A DNA stretch of 64,000 nt from Micromonospora sp. WMMD1082 (GTDB taxonomy: Bacteria > Actinomycetota > Actinomycetes > Mycobacteriales > Micromonosporaceae). A model generated the notes under the pieces. That model was given only the letters and a program-made list of their open reading frames with translations, had not been told where the DNA came from and did not search any database. This document shows positions 34,681 through 43,276 of the stretch, piece after piece (the first letter of the stretch is position 1; each line of letters opens with the position of its first letter). Both the position numbers and the translations under genes were made by a program. Where the stretch lies: positions 1,488,001-1,552,000 of the forward strand of contig NZ_JARUBM010000002.1 of the NCBI RefSeq assembly GCF_029626175.1, written 5' to 3'.

Positions 34681-35210
34681 GCGGGCAACGGCCGGCGATC
34701 CCGGCGCGGCTTGCCGCCCGGCCCGTCGACCCGCGTCGAGGGTTACCTATCCCGTACGTCAGCGAGCAGGACGACGGCAGCGTCAACTTCGCGCTAATCA
34801 ACGGCGGCCGGGTTCTGCAATGTGTCCGGGATCGGCTGTGCGGGCTGTGCGGACAACGGCAGGACTTCCTCGTCGCGTTCGTCGGCGGCCTCGGCGGGTT
34901 CCGCCAGCGGATGTACACCGACCCGCCAGGCCACGTCGACTGCATGCGCTCAGCCGTATTGGATCTGTGCCCGTACCTGGCCATCGAGCGGCACCGCCGC
35001 CGAGGGCTCAGCGAAGTCACCGCCGCGCCCGGGTTCACCGACATGGAGAAAGCCGACCCGGTCATCCTCGCCGTCACCTGGGCGTACGAGGTGGCGGCCA
35101 TCGGCGAACCACCCGCCCTGATGTTCCTGCCCGCCGCGTGGATGTCGGCCACCAGGTTCGACTACACCGACGGGCGGCTGGTCGAGATCGGGCCCGAGCC
35201 CCTCCGGTAA
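34677..35210 (+). CDS. Zinc-finger protein, paralogue of the gene at 32929
   Basis: 177 residues. The ATG at 34677 overlaps the preceding stop (ATGA). RLCGLCGQRQDF ... TDPPGHVDCMRSA ... LCPYLAI forms the same C-x2-C/H-x2-C layout as the earlier paralogue. The C-terminal part VILAVTWAYEVAAIGEPPAL is unassigned. It closes a coupled group of five genes (32316-35210). Confidence 0.65.
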   Translation: MSGQRPAIPARLAARPVDPRRGLPIPYVSEQDDGSVNFALINGGRVLQCVRDRLCGLCGQRQDFLVAFVGGLGGFRQRMYTDPPGHVDCMRSAVLDLCPYLAIERHRRRGLSEVTAAPGFTDMEKADPVILAVTWAYEVAAIGEPPALMFLPAAWMSATRFDYTDGRLVEIGPEPLR

Positions 35211-35285
35211 CCAGCGACGCAAACCTCTTCGCACCCCGCAACCACCAGAGCGCGCGCCGCCACCCGGCGGCGCAAACACAAAAGC

Positions 35286-35308
35286 GGCCCGCCAACCGCC
35301 GGCGGGCC
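35286..35308 (+). terminator. 8-bp GC hairpin followed by TTCG
   Basis: GGCCCGCC at 35286-35293 pairs with 35301-35308. It lies between the coupled group ending at 35210 and the GGDEF gene at 35387. Confidence 0.6.
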
Positions 35309-35386
35309 TTCGTCATTGTTTGGACCCGGGACGCCAACGCCTCAGAAACGATGCGTCCCGGGTTCTCTCGGAAAGAGAGGACTCCA

Positions 35387-36115
35387 GTGTCCATCCTCGC
35401 TGCCCTCGCCGCCACCGCGGCGCTCGGCTTCATCCTGGGCCGGCTCAGCAACCGCCCCGAATTCCGCAAGCTTCGCTCCGAGAACACGCACCTGCGTGAA
35501 CTGGTCGACAACCTCGACGTCCAGCTCCGCCTGGCCACCTACATGGCCGGGCACGACCGCCTCACCGGCCTGCCGAACCGGTCCTCGGCCGCGAAGGTCT
35601 TCCTCATCCGGGAGATGCAGGGCCTGCCGACCCTCGTCGCCCTGATCGACCTCGACCGGTTCAAGCACACCAACGACACCTACGGCCACCACGTCGGCGA
35701 CGACCTGCTCCGGGCCATCGCCGAACGCCTGGCCCAGGCCGTCAAACCCCACGGCGGCACCGCGGCCCGCCTCGCCGGAGACGAATTCCTCCTGCTGCTA
35801 CCGGCCGACGATCACACCGACCAGGCCAAGCCGGTCGCGGCGATCCTGGACCTGCTCGCCGAACCCGCCACGCTGTCCACCGACGACGGCGACATCGTCG
35901 TGCACCCCGAAGCCAGCGCCGGCATCGCCGTCTACGACGGCAACTACGGCACGTTCGACACGATGCTGCACCACGCCGACGTGGCCCTCTACCACGCCAA
36001 ACAGCAACGCGGCACGCACCGCACCTACGAACCGCACATGCGGATGCCCCGCAACGCCAGCCGGCACGGGCCACGCAGACGAGACCAGCGCCCCGCAGAC
36101 AACGAAGCGAGGTGA
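35387..36115 (+). CDS. GGDEF-domain protein (possible diguanylate cyclase)
   Basis: 242 residues from the GTG at 35387, with GAGAGG upstream. One N-terminal membrane segment (about 2-18), a charged helix (about 24-50), then a GGDEF domain (about 55-210): HDRLTGLPNR, DLDRFKHTNDTYGH with metal-binding Asp, and the signature RLAGDEFLLLLP at 128-139. The first glycine of GGDEF is alanine, a change seen in some active cyclases. It may make cyclic di-GMP, which links transfer or surface behaviour to second messengers. The basic tail is disordered. Confidence 0.85.
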   Translation: MSILAALAATAALGFILGRLSNRPEFRKLRSENTHLRELVDNLDVQLRLATYMAGHDRLTGLPNRSSAAKVFLIREMQGLPTLVALIDLDRFKHTNDTYGHHVGDDLLRAIAERLAQAVKPHGGTAARLAGDEFLLLLPADDHTDQAKPVAAILDLLAEPATLSTDDGDIVVHPEASAGIAVYDGNYGTFDTMLHHADVALYHAKQQRGTHRTYEPHMRMPRNASRHGPRRRDQRPADNEAR

Positions 36116-36119
36116 CCGC

Positions 36120-37448
36120 ATGATCGAGCACGACATGGCGTGCACGGTGTGCACCTACGCACTCAACGCCATCGACGACGACGGCACCATTACCTACGAA
36201 CACCCCGTCGCACCGACCAGCGGTGACCACGACCCGGCACCGGTGCCGGCCTACCAGCTCGCTCACGTGTTCCGGCGTTGCCACCTGTGCAGCGCCAACC
36301 CGCCCGTGTGGATGTACCGGACCCCGCAGATCGAGGCCCTGTCCCAGGGCGGCACCCGCCCCGTCATGGAGACCTACAGCACCCAATGGAACGTCTGCTG
36401 CCGATGTGCTGCGCTCATCGAGCAGGACGACCACCGCACGCTGACCGACGCCAGCATCGCCGTCATGCGCTGGCGTCGCACCGACCCGAGGGCACAGATC
36501 CTCGCCGTCCTCCACCGCGCCATCGTGCTCATGCGCGAGCCACGCAGAACCCTACTCACCACCGGTGACTGGAGCCCGGCACCGCTGAAGGCGTCGACCC
36601 TGCCCAAGGTGCGCGACCGCCTCACCGGGCTGTTGCGCGGCCCGATCGGCCTGCCCTCGCCAATCGACCACGCCGAACCTCGCCGGCTCATCGCCGACGG
36701 GCTCGACCAAGCCCGGCTCTACTGGATCGACCCCGAGTTCACGACCCTCGTCGCCGAAGTGCTCGCCGACCTGCCCAACACCCACATCACCGACCGGATC
36801 GCGCCCGGCGGAAGCGGCCTGCTCGCCTGGTCCACCCCGCTCGACCGGCGCCATCGCATCGCCGCAGCCTGCTGGACCCCGCGCCCAGACGGCTGGCAGA
36901 TCGTCTGCTACCGCAGCCTCGGCCTCGACCTACCACCAACCATCATGGAAACGGTCCGGCACGAGATCGGCTGGCTCGTGCCCATCCACGTCGAACACGT
37001 CCGCAAGGACCTGACCGTCAACGGAGACCACCCCCTGGCCGCGCTGGTCGCCTCCTGGCTGATCATCGCCCAGCAGCTCACCCACGACGAGCCGACCCCG
37101 GTCGACCCGCCCATCCGCAAGGCGTACACCCGCGCCCACCGGCCACCACCCGAAGTCCGGCTCGTCCGCATCAAACCGGCCACCTCCCGACCAAGCCTTC
37201 CCCCCATGATCGAAGGTGACCGCACGCGGAGCGGCAGGGCGAAACCAGATCACCGCTACTGGGTCAGCGCACACGAGCGCAACCAGGCGTACGGCCCTGG
37301 CCGAAGCCTCCGCAAGAAGATCGACATCGACCCATTTTTGAAGGGGCCGCAGGACACCCCGATCAAACCCAGCACCACCGTGCGGGTCCTCGGCACAGCC
37401 CGCCGACGACGAGCTGAAAACGACAACTCAACGGCTGCGGACAGCTAG
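36120..37448 (+). CDS. Large hypothetical protein with N-terminal zinc sites
   Basis: 442 residues with GCGAGG upstream. The first 110 residues carry CTVC, CHLC and CCRC pairs that could bind zinc (MACTVCTYAL, RRCHLCSANP, WNVCCRCAAL). The middle (about 150-330) is unrecognised. The C-terminus is basic (RSLRKKIDIDPFLKGPQD, RRRRAEND) and may bind nucleic acid. It starts 4 bases after the GGDEF gene stop and is the last gene of the accessory arm. Confidence 0.6.
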   Translation: MIEHDMACTVCTYALNAIDDDGTITYEHPVAPTSGDHDPAPVPAYQLAHVFRRCHLCSANPPVWMYRTPQIEALSQGGTRPVMETYSTQWNVCCRCAALIEQDDHRTLTDASIAVMRWRRTDPRAQILAVLHRAIVLMREPRRTLLTTGDWSPAPLKASTLPKVRDRLTGLLRGPIGLPSPIDHAEPRRLIADGLDQARLYWIDPEFTTLVAEVLADLPNTHITDRIAPGGSGLLAWSTPLDRRHRIAAACWTPRPDGWQIVCYRSLGLDLPPTIMETVRHEIGWLVPIHVEHVRKDLTVNGDHPLAALVASWLIIAQQLTHDEPTPVDPPIRKAYTRAHRPPPEVRLVRIKPATSRPSLPPMIEGDRTRSGRAKPDHRYWVSAHERNQAYGPGRSLRKKIDIDPFLKGPQDTPIKPSTTVRVLGTARRRRAENDNSTAADS

Positions 37449-37459
37449 TCGGCAAGCGC

Positions 37460-37492
37460 CGGGAGCACAGGAAAAGCCCGCCTGTGCTCCCG
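37460..37492 (+). terminator. 12-bp hairpin ending the accessory arm
   Basis: CGGGAGCACAGG at 37460-37471 pairs with 37481-37492, followed by GGCTTTGC. It lies between the convergent genes at 36120-37448 and 37564-38475 and can act in both directions. Confidence 0.7.
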
Positions 37493-37563
37493 GGCTTTGC
37501 CCACGCAGTTGGCCCTTTTTGCGTTTGGGGGCCAGCGCGAGCTGGTGGTCTTCCACCAGCAGT

Positions 37564-38475
37564 TCACCTGGACACGTCCGCGAACGGTGTCCACCGAATG
37601 TCAGGATCGTCGCGGACGATGGAGCCGAGCCGTACCGCGAACTCGTCGGCTATTCCTGGCGCGCTGGCCAGCAGCGGTACCGCCGCCGCGACCATCTTCA
37701 GTTCACGCGCCTCGCGCAGCAGCCGCCAGTCCGCATCGGTGGTGACGTCGTAGCCGTAGGCGGCGGCGAGCGCCCGGTGCGCGCCGGCACGGCCGAACCG
37801 TGCCTCGCCGACCGCGACCGCGACGAGGTCAACTTGCCACGGGCCGACACAGGTGGCGTCGAAGTCGCACAACACGGGCCGACCCTCCGGCCCGCGCAGC
37901 AAGTTGCCCACATGCGCGTCGCCGTGGACCAGGCGGCGCTCGGCACGAGCGTTGAGCTCGGCCACCCGTGGTGCCAGCCGGTCGCACCAGTCGAGCAGGA
38001 ACTCGCGGTCGCTGTCACGCAGCGCCTCGGCGTCGCCGAGCCGCGTGCGAGCGTCGCCGACCGGATCCCACGCCGGCACCGCGACCGTGGCGGCGCCCAA
38101 GTCATGGAATTGGCGGAGCACAGCACCGAGATCTGCCACGGTCGGCTTTGCGGGCGTGGGCGGCACGTAGCGCCAGACCGTCGCCAGGAGGCCGTCGGCC
38201 TCGACCGGTTGCACAACGCCAGTGGCCAACCGGATCGTCGGTGCGTTCACGCTCTCGAAGTAGCTCGCCAGTCTCACGACCTTGTGCACCCGGTCCTGGA
38301 GGCCGTGCGACCGGGTGATTCGGACGACCAATCCCGCTGTCGGCAAGGCGAAGACAGCATTGTTTGTCAGTCGAAGCAGCCGCGCATCATCGGTCATAGC
38401 GCCAATCTGCCCGGCGATGCGCCGCATCAGTGCGGTCATCGCCGCTTCGGTGAACCGTCCGGTGGAGGTCATCAT
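37564..38475 (-). CDS. APH-family phosphotransferase, partner of upstream XRE regulator
   Basis: 303 residues of the APH/choline kinase fold. The catalytic loop VHGDAHVGN lies at 183-191 and the metal aspartate in LCDFDATC (D204). RLTNNAVFALPTAGLVVRIT marks the N-lobe. The ATG at 38475 overlaps the stop of the XRE-TPR gene (ATGA). It is the same two-gene arrangement as 1369-3673, with visible sequence similarity. Substrate unknown. The catalytic residues are intact, so it is likely active. Confidence 0.82.
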   Translation of the reverse strand: MMTSTGRFTEAAMTALMRRIAGQIGAMTDDARLLRLTNNAVFALPTAGLVVRITRSHGLQDRVHKVVRLASYFESVNAPTIRLATGVVQPVEADGLLATVWRYVPPTPAKPTVADLGAVLRQFHDLGAATVAVPAWDPVGDARTRLGDAEALRDSDREFLLDWCDRLAPRVAELNARAERRLVHGDAHVGNLLRGPEGRPVLCDFDATCVGPWQVDLVAVAVGEARFGRAGAHRALAAAYGYDVTTDADWRLLREARELKMVAAAVPLLASAPGIADEFAVRLGSIVRDDPDIRWTPFADVSR

Positions 38476-39845
38476 GCCGCACCCGCCAGAGGCTTCGGCA
38501 GGGATCGGGCGAACTCGGCGACCGCCGGCAGGTCGCGGTGACGGGCGAGGTCCCGGCGTAGGTTGGCGATCCGATCGGTCACCCGGCGCGAGGACACCTG
38601 TGTGGACTGCTGCTGGACCCGCCGGCCCACGAGCAGCGCTTCCTCCGGCTCATCGGCCAGGAACAGCGCGCTGCACAGGCCGACCTCGTTCAGGACGGTG
38701 CTGCGCACGTTCTGCGGTCCGAACGCGGCGACCGCCTCGCTTACCCACCGCACAGCCTGGGGGCCATAGCTGCGGTCGGCGCGAGCCAGGTCCCGGTAGA
38801 CCCGCCCGTACTGGGCTAGAACTTCGCCCTGGTCGTAGAAGCCCATCCAATCGGGTTCCCGGTCGGGGTTGATGCAGTCGAACTCGTTGCGGGCCTTGCC
38901 CAGCGCGGACAGGGCCAGGTCGGCGTGACCGAGTGCCGCCCGCGATGCCGCTTCCGCACCGTAGATCATGGCGCTAACCGCTGGCGTAGTGGCGGCGCCG
39001 AGCTGGTCGCGGGCAAGCCGTAGCGTGTCGAGGGCATCGCGGTTGTGGCGAAGGTGCTGGAGCTGCCGCGCCTGGCAGTAGCGAATCCGCGCCGCGAGCA
39101 ACAGATCGCCACCTGCAACCGCTTCCCGTTCCGCCGAGAGCAGATGCCGTTGTGCGTCCGAGTGGCGACCAGCATCGAAAGCGGTCCACCCCGCGAGTTG
39201 ACGGGCGGCGGCGATCGACGAATGAAGCGCCGGTGCCAGCGAGTCCGAATACGACAGGTCCAGCAGGGCGGAAGCCGACTCCGCGAACCTGCCGACATCC
39301 GTCACCAGGGCGCCGCCGCCGTACTCGTAGTCCATCGACCGGTACAGCATGGTAAGAGCGTTAAGCCTCGCCACATCTGCTGAACCCACGCGGCCCCGCC
39401 CTGCCCACGCTGAGCCGCCGAACAGCCCCGATGCTGCCGCGATCATCGCGACGCCGCTGAGCAGCACCCGACGGCGCTCACCCAAACCGCTCGCGTTCGC
39501 GACCGATTGGGGATCAGGTAGGCCGGGAAGCACGGCGGTGACATCGTTTCCTTCGGCTGCTCCGCGAATGATGAAGAAGCCGATCTCGGCGTCTGTCTCC
39601 ATCTGGAGCACCGAACGGAACGCTTCACGTCGAAGCTTCCCCGGCCAACGGTTCTCACCGCGCTCCAGCTTGCCGATGTCCTTCTCGTCAAGGCGTTCGC
39701 GGACCCGATGCGCGGTCCACATGTACGCGTTGACCGCGTCGGCCAACTCCTGGCGGGACATCGGTCGGCCCGAGCCTGTCGGTGATCGGTGTCGGCGCCG
39801 GGCATCGCTGAGGAGCGTGTTCGGCGATGACCTGCGGCTGACCAC
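38472..39845 (-). CDS. XRE-type regulator with TPR-like C-terminus
   Basis: 457 residues from the GTG at 39845, which has GGGAGG ten bases upstream; the only longer start is a TTG. The DNA-binding domain (about 5-70) has MSRQELADAVNAY and DIGKLERGENRWP. A hydrophobic patch, RRVLLSGVAMIAAASGLFGG (about 120-140), could be a membrane segment or a buried helix. The rest is TPR-like. It is coupled to the kinase downstream and is paralogous to the gene at 2276-3673. Confidence 0.85.
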   Translation of the reverse strand: MVSRRSSPNTLLSDARRRHRSPTGSGRPMSRQELADAVNAYMWTAHRVRERLDEKDIGKLERGENRWPGKLRREAFRSVLQMETDAEIGFFIIRGAAEGNDVTAVLPGLPDPQSVANASGLGERRRVLLSGVAMIAAASGLFGGSAWAGRGRVGSADVARLNALTMLYRSMDYEYGGGALVTDVGRFAESASALLDLSYSDSLAPALHSSIAAARQLAGWTAFDAGRHSDAQRHLLSAEREAVAGGDLLLAARIRYCQARQLQHLRHNRDALDTLRLARDQLGAATTPAVSAMIYGAEAASRAALGHADLALSALGKARNEFDCINPDREPDWMGFYDQGEVLAQYGRVYRDLARADRSYGPQAVRWVSEAVAAFGPQNVRSTVLNEVGLCSALFLADEPEEALLVGRRVQQQSTQVSSRRVTDRIANLRRDLARHRDLPAVAEFARSLPKPLAGAA

Positions 39846-39868
39846 GTCAGTTCGACCTCCCAAAACAG

Positions 39869-40609
39869 CTACTGTGTCGGCACGCGGCTGGTGTCGCCAC
39901 CCAAGCCCAGAGCGGTCAGGTGATCGGCGAAGGCCCCGACAAGATTATCGAGAATGGCCTTGCCCTTGGCTGCGGTCCCGGCGGAGGGAAGGCCGATCAC
40001 TCCGCTTTCGGTGTAGCCGCCCATGCCGTGCACCAGCAGCATCGATCGGTCGGGCACCATATGATCCGCGCCGTACGCGCCCTCCTGGATCGATTCTGGC
40101 CAGACGGCGGCGAGGATTGAAACTTCGAGCTCGCCAGCGTGCATGTCGTGGTGCGACGTGGTCTGCAGGCCGGCGGCCGTTCGCGCACGGTCCCAGTCAG
40201 CTCGTGTGGGAAACAGCGTCATGGTCGCCGGTGCTGCGGCGTTGACGGATTGCACGATGTTGGACAGGACGTAGTTGCCGCCGTGGCCGTTGACGAGCGC
40301 CAAGCGGGTGATGCCCTGCGACCTCAGTGACGCGGCCACATCGGTCACCACGGCCGACAGCGTCTGGTGAGTGACACTGACGGTCCCGGGCCAGGCTGCG
40401 TGCTCATGGGAGCACGAGACCGTCATCGGTGGCAGTGCGAGTACGTTGTGGGCGGCGGCGATGTTCGCGGCGATGGCGCTCGCGACGATCGTGTCGGTCG
40501 CGAGCGGCAGGTAGTCGCCGTGCTGCTCGAAACTGCCGACTGGTAGGGCCGCGATGAGCGGCTGCCGGCGTCGTACGTCCGCGCTGGTGGTGCTTGGGAT
40601 CAGGTTCAC
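39869..40609 (-). CDS. Creatininase-family amidohydrolase
   Basis: 246 residues. All metal ligands expected for the family are visible: GSFEQHGDYLPLATD (E28, H30, D39), NGHGGN (H109) and HAGELE (E160). Relatives include creatininase, the mycofactocin peptidase MftE and riboflavin-type formamide hydrolases; which reaction applies here is not clear. It lies 4 bases after the XRE-TPR gene at 40614, so the pair is an operon. This parallels the XRE-kinase pairs. Confidence 0.87.
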   Translation of the reverse strand: MNLIPSTTSADVRRRQPLIAALPVGSFEQHGDYLPLATDTIVASAIAANIAAAHNVLALPPMTVSCSHEHAAWPGTVSVTHQTLSAVVTDVAASLRSQGITRLALVNGHGGNYVLSNIVQSVNAAAPATMTLFPTRADWDRARTAAGLQTTSHHDMHAGELEVSILAAVWPESIQEGAYGADHMVPDRSMLLVHGMGGYTESGVIGLPSAGTAAKGKAILDNLVGAFADHLTALGLGGDTSRVPTQ

Positions 40610-40613
40610 GCTC

Positions 40614-41882
40614 TCATCCTGTCAGCCTGCCGATGAGAGCTTCGCGGTGCGCGCTGAGGAACCGGTCGACCGGTTCGACACCACGGTACGGCCGTAGGGT
40701 GATGGCGAGTGGAAGCAGTGCGCGGACCACACGAGCTGACGTGCATTGTCGGGCGATGGCGAGAGCCTCGGTGCCTGTGTCTGCCGCACGTTCGGGATCA
40801 TGAAGCCGGTAGGCGTCGGCAAGGTACGCCAGCCAGATGCCGGCGTCCAACGGCGTCGATGGCGATTCCTCGGATAGGACCTCTTCGAGGATCGTGGCCG
40901 CGCTGCGGTGGTCGCCAAGCAGGTACCGGCACCGCGCGTTGGCGGCGGTGATGTAGCGATGGTCGCAATGCCGGGCGAGAGCGTTGGCCGGATCGTCGCT
41001 AGGAGATCCGGCTTGTCGGCCCGCGGTCGCGCCGAGCGCCAGGCTGTCATCGTCGCCGCTGAGCGCCAAGGCTTCGGCCAGCCTGGTCAGGCACAGGGCG
41101 TGGATCTTTGGGGGGAGCGGTTCGCCCTGCAAGGCATCCCGGGCCAAACGCGTGGCGCCGGGCGCGTCTCCGTCATCGGCGGCACGCTGGCTCTGCCGCA
41201 TTAATACATAAGCACGTAAATGGGTATTTTGGGCCTCCACCGCTCGGGCGTGAGCCCGTGACAGCCACTCGGCGGCATCGCCGAGACCGTCGTTGTCACG
41301 GATCCAAGAGATGAACTCCGACCAGCGGGTGTCTGCGGTGGCAAGGTCAACTCGCGGCAGCCGGCTTGACCGGCGAGCGTGGTCGAGCCGTCCAATCTGC
41401 TCCACGGCGATGGGATATAGCCCCGCATGCCCATGCGTCACCGACGCTGTGGTCAGGCTGTCAAGCAGTCGGATGGAGGCATCCAGCGACCACAGCGAGG
41501 GCTCGATCGCCACTGCCCATACGTCGCCACTCTGCCCGCTAAACGTCATGCCGTTCGATGCGTCAGCCTCATCATCCAACCGACTCCGACGAGTCCGGTG
41601 AAATCCAAGCTCAGCGTCAAGGTGCACCCCGAGAACGGCCCGAATGGCTGATCGGCGACGCTCGTCGCGGGGCCAACGGTGCTTGCCGGACTCAAGCTTC
41701 ACGACATAGTCCGCGTCGATGTCCGCGTCGAGGATCCCGTTCGCATGCAGCCGAGCGTTGACGGCGGTGACGAACTCCGACCGAGACATACACCTGCCAG
41801 GGCGCAACGGCGAGGTCAGGCGGCGCCGCGCCTGCTGGAGCAGGACATTCGGCGGCACCACCTTTTCCGGATTGCGCTGCAT
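40614..41882 (-). CDS. XRE-type regulator with TPR-like C-terminus
   Basis: 422 residues from the ATG at 41882, which has GGAG eight bases upstream. The DNA-binding region (about 10-75) has CMSRSEFVTAVNAR and YVVKLESGKHRWP, more diverged than its four relatives. The C-terminal half is helical with TPR-like repeats (WLSRAHARAVEAQNTHLRAY, LCLTRLAEALALSGDDDS). It heads an operon with the creatininase-family gene and likely responds to a small signal. Confidence 0.83.
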   Translation of the reverse strand: MQRNPEKVVPPNVLLQQARRRLTSPLRPGRCMSRSEFVTAVNARLHANGILDADIDADYVVKLESGKHRWPRDERRRSAIRAVLGVHLDAELGFHRTRRSRLDDEADASNGMTFSGQSGDVWAVAIEPSLWSLDASIRLLDSLTTASVTHGHAGLYPIAVEQIGRLDHARRSSRLPRVDLATADTRWSEFISWIRDNDGLGDAAEWLSRAHARAVEAQNTHLRAYVLMRQSQRAADDGDAPGATRLARDALQGEPLPPKIHALCLTRLAEALALSGDDDSLALGATAGRQAGSPSDDPANALARHCDHRYITAANARCRYLLGDHRSAATILEEVLSEESPSTPLDAGIWLAYLADAYRLHDPERAADTGTEALAIARQCTSARVVRALLPLAITLRPYRGVEPVDRFLSAHREALIGRLTG

Positions 41883-42197
41883 CGACCCTTCTCCTTCAGA
41901 TGGTGTCGCCGCCACCAGGCAAACGCCGACAAACGTCGGGTCGCCCGGCAATACGAATTGCGCCTGGCGTTCGGCGGTCGCCCGCCATGCCGGTACCTCC
42001 TGTCAGCCCATCGCCGCCGTTGCGATCGAGGCGGCCTGGGTTACCGGCTCGCCCCGTGTTGTCTGCTGAGGGCTCAGCATGGCAGCGTGAACGTCTTGCC
42101 TTCAAGCGGCACCCCGCTTGGCGGACGGAAGCGCACGCCACGTGCGCCCCGTCCGCCGAGAGATGACCGGACGATCACGCCATCCGACAAACAAACG
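41883..42197. other. 315-base spacer, promoter side of the XRE-creatininase operon
   Basis: The spacer holds a long imperfect hairpin (42120-42157: GGCGGACGG with CCGTCCGCC, inner GCGCAC with GTGCGC) that can terminate the DUF397 transcript. Promoter elements for the regulator at 41882 could not be set with confidence. No gene is evident. Confidence 0.5.
42120..42157 (-). terminator. Nested hairpin after the DUF397 gene
   Basis: The outer 9-bp stem is at 42120-42128/42149-42157 and the inner 6-bp stem at 42131-42136/42142-42147, about 40 bases after the DUF397 stop at 42198. Confidence 0.6.
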
Positions 42198-42398
42198 TCA
42201 GGCGTCGAACTCGCTGTCACGGATACCGCCGGTGAACGCCGCCCACTCAGCCGGGGTGAACTCGAGGACCGGCCCGGTGCGGTTCTTGCTGTCTCGCACT
42301 CCGACGGAGCCGTCGGCGGCGAAGGCGACCTCGACGCAGTTGCCGTCGCCGTCGCTGCGGCGGGACTTGCGCCAGTTGGTGAATTTGCTGGGGTTCAT
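42198..42398 (-). CDS. DUF397 protein
   Basis: 66 residues with the family features FTNWRKSRRSDGDGNCVEVA, VGVRDSKNR and EWAAFTGGIRD. These small actinobacterial proteins are encoded next to XRE-DUF5753 regulators and act with them, often on development or secondary metabolism. The ATG overlaps the stop of the regulator gene (ATGA). Confidence 0.92.
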   Translation of the reverse strand: MNPSKFTNWRKSRRSDGDGNCVEVAFAADGSVGVRDSKNRTGPVLEFTPAEWAAFTGGIRDSEFDA

Positions 42399-43276
42399 CG
42401 TCGGCTCCCTGTGTAGTCGGGCAGTTCCTCGGCCACGGCGGCGAGGAGGTCGAGGCTGTCGGCGGGGGCGAGCGCCGCTTGCTGGAGACGCTGGTAGAGG
42501 TCCAGATAGGGGCTGGTGTCGGCGGGTTCGGTGAGGACCAGGTCGGAGGTGACGGTGTCGACGGCTACGACGACCGGATCGCCGGGATCAGGGTACCGAT
42601 AGGTGAAGAACGCCGACCTGGGTACGACGTGCCCGGGGAGCGACGCTGACAGCGGCAGAATTCGGATGGTGATCCTCTTGTGGTCGTATCCGACCTGCGC
42701 GAGGTGGTCGAGTTGGGCGCGGACAACGTCCGGCGGGGCGGTGAAGCGCCGCACGGCGAGCTCGTCGATGATGACCTCGTAGCTGGGTCCGCCGGCGCGG
42801 GCGAGGACGCGTTGGCGGATCGCGCGGGCCTCCAGGGCGCGGGTGGGGTCGAAGTGCTCCGGGTGGTTGCCGCGGTTGGCGCGGGCTCGGACTTCCGTGA
42901 ACGCGGGGATTTGAAGCAGGCCGGGGAGCAGCGTCAGTTGGTACTCAGCGATCGAGCGAGCGCCGGCTTCGAGGTCGGCGTAGAGGGCCTGTCTCGGACC
43001 CATCTCGTCGCGGAACTTCTCCCACCAGCCGCGTTCTCGGGCTTCTCGGGCGATGGTCATGATCTGGTCCCAGCGGCGCTGGCCAACCTTGAGCACGTTG
43101 AGGATGCGCATGATCTCGTCATCGTTCGGGCGCACGTGCCCGTTCTGTAGTTGGCTGATCCGCTGCCGAGGTATGCCGACGGCGGCGGCAAGCCGTTGGG
43201 TGGAGTAGCCGTGTTCCTCGCGTAGCCGGATTAGCTCGGCCGCGAGGCGACGGCGTCGCACGTAGGGGCTGATCAT
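42395..43276 (-). CDS. XRE-family regulator with DUF5753 domain
   Basis: 293 residues. A helix-turn-helix lies near 8-65 (LREEHGYSTQRLAAAVGIPR, QRISQLQNGHVRPND). The DUF5753 domain follows (about 100-285; ADLEAGARSIAEYQLTLLPG, LQIPAFTEVRAR). The ATG at 43276 has GGGAGG seven bases upstream. It is paired with DUF397. Three 12-bp tandem repeats lie about 150 bases upstream and are candidate operators. Confidence 0.92.
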   Translation of the reverse strand: MISPYVRRRRLAAELIRLREEHGYSTQRLAAAVGIPRQRISQLQNGHVRPNDDEIMRILNVLKVGQRRWDQIMTIAREARERGWWEKFRDEMGPRQALYADLEAGARSIAEYQLTLLPGLLQIPAFTEVRARANRGNHPEHFDPTRALEARAIRQRVLARAGGPSYEVIIDELAVRRFTAPPDVVRAQLDHLAQVGYDHKRITIRILPLSASLPGHVVPRSAFFTYRYPDPGDPVVVAVDTVTSDLVLTEPADTSPYLDLYQRLQQAALAPADSLDLLAAVAEELPDYTGSRR

